From: Dehalococcoidia bacterium
Lineage (GTDB): Bacteria; Chloroflexota; Dehalococcoidia; Dehalococcoidales; Fen-1064
Assembly: GCA_003153075.1 (NCBI GenBank)
Contig: PMBW01000196.1
Span: 15,929 to 24,413, forward strand
Length of the DNA stretch: 8,485 nt
Direction of reading: 5' to 3'
This document shows, one piece after another, positions 1-5,666 of this stretch. Made by a program: the position numbers and the translations under genes. Numbering within the stretch: the stretch's first letter is position 1; each line of letters starts with the position of its first letter. The notes below the pieces were generated by a model. The model did no database searches and was not told the origin of the DNA. It worked only from the letters and a program-made list of their open reading frames with translations.

Positions 1-923
1 TCTCCGAGTTGAAGGTCAATCCGCCCTACCGCAATTACCGGTACACTAACTGACTTTTTAATCTCAGCAGCCAGTTCAACCATATTGCCGCGTGGTTGTC
101 CCATGTGAGCGCGATTATAACCATAGTACGATCCATATCCGCCGGCCGAAACATGAATTGCATCACATCCTGCTTTCTCCGTCATCCGGGCAATTTGTTT
201 CGATTCATCAATCGTTTGTCCGCCTTCCAGCCCGAATTCTATCCCGTTCATCCTGCACCAGACCGGATAATCGGCGCCTACCACCTCCCTGATACGCCTG
301 ATTATTTCTAAAAGGATACGCGCACGATTCTCAACGCTTCCGCCAAAATCGTCCCGGCGTTTATTAAAGTAAGGAGATAGAAAATGGGCAAGCAAGTAAC
401 TATGGGCAGCGTGAACTTCTACCCCATCGAAGTTTGCTGCTTTTGCCCGTATGGCTCCCTGAACAAAATGATCAATAATTTCTTCGATTTCACCAGCGGT
501 CAATTCTCTGGTAACCTTTTGTCCAAAATATTCTACCGGAGAAGGAGCCACGGTTTGCAGACGAAATTTATCCGAAGCAGCGAGCAGGCCGGCATGGCAG
601 AGTTGCATCGCCATTTTGCTGCCTGATTTGTGTATTTGTTCAGTCAATTTCTGGAATTTGGAAATGTATTTATCATCATCGATGCGCAGTTGTTGAGCCC
701 CCCGCTGCCCAACCGGAGAATCGATACTAACCATTTCTGTAATAAGCAGCCCTGCGCCGCCATTTGCGCGTTCTGTGTAGTAATCGATTTGCCGTTCGGT
801 AACGAAACCCTCGTTAGAACCGTAATTATTGCCCATCGCCGGTAGTACAACACGATTAGCAAGGTTCATTTTATTGATTTTGATCGGTTGGAAGATGTTC
901 TTAAATTCTGTCGTATTATTCAA
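1..923 (-). CDS. NADH:flavin oxidoreductase, old yellow enzyme family (C-terminus beyond window)
   Basis: This gene encodes an FMN-dependent reductase of the old yellow enzyme / 2-enoate reductase group, which typically reduces activated C=C bonds with NAD(P)H in the cytoplasm. The 307 residues visible form most of a TIM barrel. An N-terminal FQPIKI...NRVVLPAMGNNYG block (11-35) is followed by TERQIDYYTERANGGAGLLITE (42-63), MQLCHAG (106-112), HAAHSYLLAHFLSP (171-184), RRDDFGGSVENR (189-200) and the phosphate-binding end VGRI (299-302). The start is taken as TTG at 923 because GGAG lies 8 nt upstream and the family N-terminus then begins at the right distance; the next ATG (codon 19) would cut into the conserved block. 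The MGxNYG...EGFVTERQIDYY style resembles the long multidomain enzymes (2-enoate reductase, dienoyl-CoA reductase, BaiCD-like) that add 4Fe-4S and FAD/NADH domains, but that part lies outside the window. It starts 78 nt after the aldehyde oxidoreductase stop, so co-transcription is likely. The substrate is unknown. Confidence 0.9.
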   Translation of the reverse strand, partial: MNNTTEFKNIFQPIKINKMNLANRVVLPAMGNNYGSNEGFVTERQIDYYTERANGGAGLLITEMVSIDSPVGQRGAQQLRIDDDKYISKFQKLTEQIHKSGSKMAMQLCHAGLLAASDKFRLQTVAPSPVEYFGQKVTRELTAGEIEEIIDHFVQGAIRAKAANFDGVEVHAAHSYLLAHFLSPYFNKRRDDFGGSVENRARILLEIIRRIREVVGADYPVWCRMNGIEFGLEGGQTIDESKQIARMTEKAGCDAIHVSAGGYGSYYGYNRAHMGQPRGNMVELAAEIKKSVSVPVIAVGRIDLQLG

Positions 924-937
924 CTTAAATTCTCCAT
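924..937 (-). promoter_or_regulatory. Ribosome binding site that fixes a TTG start
   Basis: GGAG at 935-932 stands 8 nt before a TTG codon at 923 that opens the flavin oxidoreductase frame. The ATG at 937 just upstream is in another phase and meets a stop after five codons. The Shine-Dalgarno position and the family N-terminus both support initiation at TTG. Confidence 0.65.
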
Positions 938-1001
938 AATTAAGAATAGATTGGCGGCAATTTCATGCTCCATTACAGGTAAAAAGTGACAATACCCAAG
1001 T

Positions 1002-2813
1002 TTATGGTTTAACTTCTGGATATAAGTCTTTAGCAATATCCTCGAGGCCTAGATAAAGCAGCTTTTTTTTGCTTGGTTTTGTGGACTCCCAGTCCCAGTC
1101 CATCGCGCCCAACAGCCAATATATCTCCGCATCAATATTGAGTGTCGCATTAGCTAGCGGACCGGCCGAAAAGGGCGGTTTCCCGATGATCCTTGGATGG
1201 ACAGGCCATTTCAGCTCATTAATTCCCTCGCGCAGATTAAATAAATGTCTAATATTGGCGATTCTTTCGCCGGTTTTAAGAATATCTTCCCATGAACGTT
1301 CCCAGCCGGTTACCGCATTGAGGAATTTCCCTAATCGGTCATTAAAGGCAAAACCCATCAGGCACACTCCCGCCGAGTTAAGGACTTGGACGTTAAAACC
1401 AGCCGGCCCGGTGCCTGAGGTATGACGTCCCGGTGTGGCATCTATGACGTAACAGGCTCCTGCCGCGGGCCAGGCATGCGGTCTGGTTATTTTAGGATCA
1501 TGCATGCCGAGTTCCTGACCGCCGATGTGAACGGCGTATTTTTCAGCATCCTTTCCGATCTTTGCGGCTGCTACTTTCACTCCATCTGCCAAAATACTTC
1601 CCAATCCTTCCCGCCGGGCCATTTTGATGGTCATCGCTACCAGCGCCTGATGGTTGCCCCACTTCAGCTCAATGCCTTCTGTGTCATTCCTGGTAATGAT
1701 GTTATTTTCATATAACTCTGTCGCAAAAGCTATCACCGTACCGGCTGATATTGTATCCAATCCCGTACGATTACAGATGTCATTAACCATCGAAATCGAT
1801 TCTGTATTACTATTGGCACAGTTTACCCCGAAGGCCGCTGCGGTCTCATACTCCGGACGGTGGACACCGGCTGCGTATTTGTATTCTCCCTCTCCTGCTT
1901 TAAGAATTCCTTTACATGCGATTGGACAGTGCCAGCAACCATGACCTTTTTCTACCCGGGCGGCGAAAACATCATGGTGAAGACCGGAGCGGTCGGGAAG
2001 ATCGAAGACGCCGATACCACCCCAATTTTTTACCGGACTGTCTCCGTTGTATGCCGCGTTATACGTTACAATGCTGGTCCCGTATTTATGCATTTCCTCC
2101 CATGGTGCCGTGGTAGTTCCATTAGTCTGCCAAGCTTTAATTTGCTCTGTTCTTATACTTAAAACAGCTGCTCGATCTGAGACAGTCACTTCCCTGTTCC
2201 CTCGCACAACTACGGCTTTTAACTTTTTTGAACCCATTACCGCGCCAAGCCCTGAACGTCCGGCCGTACTACCATGGTCGGACATGATGCATGAGATCAG
2301 TGACTTCATCTCCCCGGACGGCCCGATGCAGGCTACTCGTGACTGTTTACCATATGCTTGTATTAAAATCGCTTCTGTTTCGTAGGTGTCTTTTCCCCAG
2401 AGATAATCGGCATCTCGTATTTCAGCTTTACCATCATCTATTAACAAAAAAACCGGATTGAAGGAAATTCCTGTAAAAAACACTGCGTCAAAACCCGCGA
2501 ACTTCAGGTAAGGGCCAAATTCGCCGCCTGAATTAGCATCTCCCCAACCACCGGTTAATGGAGACTTGGCTACTACGGCAAACCTTGCACCTGTAGGCAC
2601 GGGCGTACCGGTTAGCGGACCGGTGACAAATCCCAAAGTATTTTCCGGCCCCAACGGATCAACACCCGCTTTTTGCCGGCTATATAATATTCGGGCTCCT
2701 AACCCATAGCCGCCAATGTAATCGCGAAATATATTATCATCAAGGGCTTCTTCTCTTATACTTTTAGTGGACAAGTCCACGAAGAGTATTTTCCCCATGT
2801 ATCCGCCGGACAT
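1002..2813 (-). CDS. Aldehyde ferredoxin oxidoreductase family protein (tungsten/molybdenum bis-pterin enzyme)
   Basis: This is a 603-aa cytoplasmic enzyme of the AOR family, which usually oxidises aldehydes to acids (or the reverse) with ferredoxin as electron partner. The length is normal for the family. The N-terminal domain shows GGYGLGARILY (34-44), DPLGPEN (52-58), TGPLTGTPVPTGARFAVVAKSPLTGG (64-89) and the pterin-binding stretch NSGGEFGPYLKFAGFDA (94-110). The 4Fe-4S ligands are visible as C293-x2-C296-x3-C300, with the distant fourth cysteine at C484. PEYET (320-324) and DATPGRHT (458-465) are other family blocks. The two pterin motifs that normally read DxxGLD and DxxGLC read NRTGLD (348-353) and NSAGVC (479-484), so both aspartates are Asn. 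The start at 2813 has AAGGAG four bases upstream; the next Met (codon 6) has no site at a usable distance. Substrate specificity cannot be assigned. Its neighbours are the flavin reductase downstream and a hydrolase-fold gene 216 bp upstream. Confidence 0.93.
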   Translation of the reverse strand: MSGGYMGKILFVDLSTKSIREEALDDNIFRDYIGGYGLGARILYSRQKAGVDPLGPENTLGFVTGPLTGTPVPTGARFAVVAKSPLTGGWGDANSGGEFGPYLKFAGFDAVFFTGISFNPVFLLIDDGKAEIRDADYLWGKDTYETEAILIQAYGKQSRVACIGPSGEMKSLISCIMSDHGSTAGRSGLGAVMGSKKLKAVVVRGNREVTVSDRAAVLSIRTEQIKAWQTNGTTTAPWEEMHKYGTSIVTYNAAYNGDSPVKNWGGIGVFDLPDRSGLHHDVFAARVEKGHGCWHCPIACKGILKAGEGEYKYAAGVHRPEYETAAAFGVNCANSNTESISMVNDICNRTGLDTISAGTVIAFATELYENNIITRNDTEGIELKWGNHQALVAMTIKMARREGLGSILADGVKVAAAKIGKDAEKYAVHIGGQELGMHDPKITRPHAWPAAGACYVIDATPGRHTSGTGPAGFNVQVLNSAGVCLMGFAFNDRLGKFLNAVTGWERSWEDILKTGERIANIRHLFNLREGINELKWPVHPRIIGKPPFSAGPLANATLNIDAEIYWLLGAMDWDWESTKPSKKKLLYLGLEDIAKDLYPEVKP

Positions 2814-2956
2814 TTTTCTCCTTATATATTGTGGTTAACCCTACTATAGATCATAATTTGTAAAGTCTTTATTTTAGTAATTTGGTGCGCATATTTTTTA
2901 CTATTGAACAAAAATGGCATCAACATTCTGCGATAGACCCGGTTACAAGATGCGGG

Positions 2957-2974
2957 AGGCAAACAGGATTGCCT
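2957..2974. repeat. Small inverted repeat in the gap between hydrolase-fold gene 1 and the AOR gene
   Basis: AGGCAA and TTGCCT form a 6-bp stem with a 6-nt loop, about 55 nt after the stop of the hydrolase-fold gene when read on the minus strand. No run of T follows it, so it is not a typical intrinsic terminator. It may be an mRNA hairpin or chance. The rest of the 2814-3029 gap holds no gene or promoter that I can support, apart from the ribosome binding site of the AOR gene. Confidence 0.25.
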
Positions 2975-3029
2975 TCAATTTCATTTCATCCTTCCGTTTT
3001 ACATTTGAGAAATAGTCTGGTAAATATTT

Positions 3030-3887
3030 CTAATGTTTCACGGAATGGCTCTCTATTTCTATCAGGATGGGCATTAAATACTTTTTAAACAATACCGGGT
3101 TTTCCGCCATGCCGCTGTGCGACATACCTTTCATCTCTGTAAATTTGGAGCCTTTAATCTGTTTTGCCAGTTCTCGCGCGTCTTCGACGGTGCTGGTGGG
3201 ATCGTATTCCCCTGTCAGCAGATAAACCGGGCATTTATTGGTATTAATTAAGTGGCATTTCCCCTTCATGTCATGCTCAAAGAAATAGTAATTCATATCC
3301 CCCTTCGTTACAGGAGGCGCGGAAAGCATGGCAACCCAGCTGATCGAGCGGCGATATTTTTCCGGGTTAGAAGGCGCGGAAAATCCCATGGCCGTGCCTC
3401 TTTTATAATCGTTGCCAATGTAAGGATGATAAAAAGTATCTAGCGTAGCTGTTCCTGCGCTCTCGGCGGCTTCAACCCCAATTACGGCCCTGAAACCATC
3501 AGGATAATGTAGCGCTAGATTCAAAGCCAGAAATCCGCCAGTAGCGGTGCCGATATAAACCGGTTTTTCAAGCCCGAGCGCGCGGCTCAATGCTATTTGA
3601 AAATCCATGAAGAAACTTTTAGTCAGTTTATATTCCTCTTTCCACCAGGGGACACCCTCCGGCGGAATTGATCGGCCATGATATGGAAGGTCGGCTGCAA
3701 TGACGTGGAACCGGGAAATAATATCCGGGTCATTCAACATGTGGCGCCACTCCAAGACATTGGAGCCGGCGGAATGCTGGCAAATAAGAGGAATGCCCTT
3801 ACCGCTTTCTTCATAATAAACGCGATATTCTATACCTTGAATTGTGAGATATATGTATTTACCGGTAATGGGTTCGATAATTGCCAT
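3030..3887 (-). CDS. Alpha/beta-hydrolase-fold protein, copy 1, with Ala at the nucleophile position
   Basis: This 285-aa protein has the layout of an alpha/beta hydrolase without a signal peptide. The oxyanion-side loop is ICQHSAGSNVLEW (35-47), then VIAADLPYHGRS (62-73), the nucleophile-elbow region PVYIGTATGGFLALNLALHYPD (109-130), the acid strand VYLLTGEYDP (221-230) and the histidine loop MSHSGMAENP (255-264). The likely acid is D229 and the likely base H257. The elbow, normally G-x-S-x-G, reads G113-T-A115-T-G117, so the serine is replaced by Ala and ordinary ester or amide hydrolysis is doubtful. It aligns without gaps to the protein at 4524-5381 (about 61% identity by hand count). Blocks shared with the paralogue include WWK.EY (81-86), TLDTFYHP (148-155) and PEKYRR (175-180), probably cap-domain residues shaping a common pocket. 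The start ATG has GGAG six bases upstream. Candidate roles are a C-C lyase, a cofactor-free reaction, or a binding or scaffold protein; none can be chosen from sequence. Confidence 0.85.
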   Translation of the reverse strand: MAIIEPITGKYIYLTIQGIEYRVYYEESGKGIPLICQHSAGSNVLEWRHMLNDPDIISRFHVIAADLPYHGRSIPPEGVPWWKEEYKLTKSFFMDFQIALSRALGLEKPVYIGTATGGFLALNLALHYPDGFRAVIGVEAAESAGTATLDTFYHPYIGNDYKRGTAMGFSAPSNPEKYRRSISWVAMLSAPPVTKGDMNYYFFEHDMKGKCHLINTNKCPVYLLTGEYDPTSTVEDARELAKQIKGSKFTEMKGMSHSGMAENPVLFKKYLMPILIEIESHSVKH

Positions 3888-3919
3888 TTTGGTCTCCTTT
3901 GCTAAGTATCCGGTTTCGA

Positions 3920-3945
3920 ATTATAAGTTTTCAGTTACGAGTCAA
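3920..3945 (-). promoter_or_regulatory. Possible promoter in the leader of hydrolase-fold copy 1
   Basis: TTGACT (3945-3940) and TATAAT (3925-3920) are separated by only 14 bp, short for a sigma70 promoter. The -10-like box ends 33 bp before the ATG, exactly as the matching GATAAT does in front of copy 2. The sequence conservation between the two leaders is the main support; the short spacer argues against a strong promoter. Confidence 0.3.
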
Positions 3946-4023
3946 ATATTCAATAATTAAGTAAAGTGGGTTTTCTCTCTAACTCTCTCCTGTACATTTG
4001 CTTTAACAGTAAAAGTATTTCGG

Positions 4024-4043
4024 CCCGCGTGCGTTAAAGCGGG
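4024..4043. repeat. Weak GC-rich stem-loop after the SCP2-like gene
   Basis: CCCGC and GCGGG flank a 10-nt loop. The hairpin begins 13 nt after the stop of the small gene read on the minus strand. A short T-run (TTTT) appears only about 9 nt further, so it could be a weak or leaky terminator, or an mRNA-processing hairpin between the SCP2-like gene and hydrolase-fold copy 1. Confidence 0.3.
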
Positions 4044-4056
4044 AGGACTGATTTAT

Positions 4057-4449
4057 TTACTGGTTTTGTAGTTCTCTGAAGATATCCAGCATGCGGGTGA
4101 CAGCCCAGAAATGGCTGAAGGCGCTGATGGTATCACCTTCCAGACGGAAATTGCCCCGGATCATGCCTCCGAAGACACCGTCATAGAAGCGGGGAGGTAT
4201 GGGCATGAGAAACTTGAGCCAGGCATCCTCTGAGGCTCTGATGGCAAAATCCCAGGGGTCAGCGAAAGCGTTTTCAGATTTAATCTGGGTGACTACTCCG
4301 TCGCGGAATTTAATAATACACTTAATATTGCCTACTTCGATACAGACATCTTTGGTCATGTAACGGGCGGCGATTTTTAATTCCGGATCGGCATTGAGAA
4401 CATCCTTGAAGGATATCGTGTTTTTCGGGTCAATAAAACGGACTGCCAT
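4057..4449 (-). CDS. Small SCP2-like (sterol carrier/lipid-binding fold) protein
   Basis: This is a 130-aa soluble protein with no signal peptide or membrane segment. From about residue 34 it shows alternating beta strands (DVCIEVGNIKCIIKFRDGVVTQI, 34-56), then an acidic/aromatic helix with DPWDFAIRASEDAWLKFL (64-81), a GMIRGNFRLEGD block (95-106) and a C-terminal helix ending in MLDIFRELQNQ. This order, including the W before the variable loop and the G-x-x-x-x-G-D step before the last helix, resembles SCP2 sterol-transfer domains, which bind lipids or acyl-CoA in a hydrophobic tunnel. The match is by pattern only and needs a profile search. The start has GGAG eight bases upstream, in a leader resembling those of the two flanking hydrolase-fold genes. 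Its place between two paralogous hydrolase-fold genes suggests it binds or presents a substrate shared with them. It could also be an unrelated small alpha+beta protein. Confidence 0.8.
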   Translation of the reverse strand: MAVRFIDPKNTISFKDVLNADPELKIAARYMTKDVCIEVGNIKCIIKFRDGVVTQIKSENAFADPWDFAIRASEDAWLKFLMPIPPRFYDGVFGGMIRGNFRLEGDTISAFSHFWAVTRMLDIFRELQNQ

Positions 4450-4523
4450 ATTTGCTGCTCCTTGTCTTAGTTTCGAGTTTTACAATCGAATATCAACAAT
4501 CACGAATAAATTGGATATTTTAT

Positions 4524-5381
4524 TTATTTCTTTCTTGAATTTGCTGCAATTTCGTCCAATATTGGCATCAAATATTTTGTAAATAACGGCGGGTTTTCTG
4601 CCATACTGGCGTGTGATAAATTTTTCATTTCGGTGAATTTGGCACCGTTGATTTGATTTGCCATCAATATAGTGTCCTCAACTGAGATCGTAGGGTCATA
4701 GTCACCGGTAAGCAGATAAACCGCGCATTTTGAGGTATCTATGAGCTGCGCTTTCCCTGTCAGGTTATGTTCGTAGAAATAAAAATAGAGGTCGCCCTTG
4801 GTGGTTGGGGCGGGGCACTGCATGCAGCACCAGGCAATTTCACGGCGGTATTTTTCCGGTGTGGTAGGAGCGCAAAAATACATTGCGTTCACCATCCGGT
4901 AATGGTTAGAAACGCTGGGATGATAGAAAGTATCCAGCGTAGGTGTTCCTCCGGTTAATGCGCAGCCAACGCCGATAATAGCTCTAAACTCATCAGGATA
5001 TTCCAGCGCCAAATCTAATCCGATATTACCACCGACATAACAGCCAAAGTAAACCGGTCTGTCAAGTCCCAAAGCATGACTGAGCGCAAGCTCGAATTCC
5101 ATAAAGAAGTTCTTTTTCAGCCGGTATTCCTGTTTCCACCATTCCACGGATTCAGGCGGGAGTGAATAACCGTGATAGGGCAAACAAGGAGCGATCACAC
5201 GGTATTTCGACGTGATATTGGGGTCATTTAGCATAAAGTGCCATTCTAAACCATCACCACCGCCGGAATGCTGGCAGATGATAGGTATGCCCTGGCCCGC
5301 TTCCTCATAAAAGACGCGGTACTCAATACCTTGCACCATAAGGTGGATATATCTGCCGACGATAGGTTCTGTTTTTACCAT
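4524..5381 (-). CDS. Alpha/beta-hydrolase-fold protein, copy 2, with Tyr at the nucleophile position
   Basis: A paralogue of the protein at 3030-3887, it has the same length (285 aa) and no gap in the alignment. It shows ICQHSGGGDGLEW (35-47), LPYHGYSLPPE (67-77), the elbow region PVYFGCYVGGNIGLDLALEYPD (109-130), VYLLTGDYDP (221-230) with probable acid D229, and LSHASMAENP (255-264) with probable base H257. The elbow reads G113-C-Y115-V-G117: the nucleophile serine is Tyr, while position 114 is Cys (Thr in copy 1). The elbow and residues 141-190 are among the more divergent stretches, which fits two copies tuned to different ligands rather than simple redundancy. The preserved Asp, His and core argue that this is not a decaying pseudogene. 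The start has GGAG six bases upstream in a 16-nt stretch identical to that of copy 1. It lies 74 bp before the SCP2-like gene, with which it is probably co-transcribed. Its reaction is unknown. Confidence 0.85.
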   Translation of the reverse strand: MVKTEPIVGRYIHLMVQGIEYRVFYEEAGQGIPIICQHSGGGDGLEWHFMLNDPNITSKYRVIAPCLPYHGYSLPPESVEWWKQEYRLKKNFFMEFELALSHALGLDRPVYFGCYVGGNIGLDLALEYPDEFRAIIGVGCALTGGTPTLDTFYHPSVSNHYRMVNAMYFCAPTTPEKYRREIAWCCMQCPAPTTKGDLYFYFYEHNLTGKAQLIDTSKCAVYLLTGDYDPTISVEDTILMANQINGAKFTEMKNLSHASMAENPPLFTKYLMPILDEIAANSRKK

Positions 5382-5413
5382 TTTGGTCTCCTTGTGTTAG
5401 CTAAGAGTTATCA

Positions 5414-5440
5414 ATTATCTGATCAGGATTCAATAGTCAA
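5414..5440 (-). promoter_or_regulatory. Possible promoter in the leader of hydrolase-fold copy 2
   Basis: TTGACT (5440-5435) and GATAAT (5419-5414) lie 15 bp apart. The -10-like box ends 33 bp before the ATG, the same distance as in copy 1. The spacer is shorter than the usual 17 bp. Support comes from conservation between the two leaders. Confidence 0.3.
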
Positions 5441-5548
5441 TAATCGAGCAAAAGATGAGGCACTTTTTTGATATCTCCGGACCAGGATAACGGGCACCAA
5501 TTTGTAAATACCAATGCATTTTTGTTGGATTAAATCTATTTTCCCCAT

Positions 5549-5593
5549 CCGGACTTAAGCCTCGCCTTTACTCACGGCGCGGCCTAAGTCCGG
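5549..5593. repeat. Strong 45-nt imperfect inverted repeat (stem-loop) between lipoprotein gene and hydrolase-fold copy 2
   Basis: The arms 5549-5566 and 5576-5593 pair over 18 positions with two mismatches, around a 9-nt loop (tttactcac). The outer nine pairs are CCGGACTTA/TAAGTCCGG. It lies about 75 nt after the stop of the solute-binding protein gene. Neither strand has a T-run just after the stem; a run of six T precedes it on the minus strand. It could end or stabilise the lipoprotein transcript, or be a dispersed genomic repeat. Elsewhere in the 5382-5666 gap I see no gene, only the leader of hydrolase-fold copy 2. Confidence 0.7.
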
Positions 5594-5666
5594 GAGAGAA
5601 AAAACTGAGTTCCCTATTAGTGTTCTAAGACGCGGTTTTTAAAACCTCTTTTATCCGGTTCTTTGT

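Noticed and set aside
384..626. Plus-strand open frame of 80 codons
   Set aside because: It is antisense to the flavin oxidoreductase, whose minus-strand frame carries clear family motifs; this frame shows none.
644..862. Minus-strand open frame of 72 codons
   Set aside because: It is in a different phase inside the flavin oxidoreductase gene, whose own frame from 923 has the family motifs.
1069..2385. Several plus-strand open frames of about 66-118 codons
   Set aside because: All lie antisense to the aldehyde ferredoxin oxidoreductase and have no recognisable domains or ribosome binding sites.
2767..2780. GTGGAC-AA-GTCCAC palindrome
   Set aside because: It lies inside the coding region of the AOR gene (codons for VDLST) with a 2-nt centre; most likely chance.
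2882..3088. Plus-strand open frame of 68 codons across the gap and the end of hydrolase-fold copy 1
   Set aside because: There is no Shine-Dalgarno site, no motif, and it overlaps the 3' end of a real gene on the other strand.
5634..5646. GGTTTT-T-AAAACC near the end of the lipoprotein gene as a terminator
   Set aside because: The centre is a single base, so it cannot fold as a hairpin with these arms, and no T-run follows on the minus strand.
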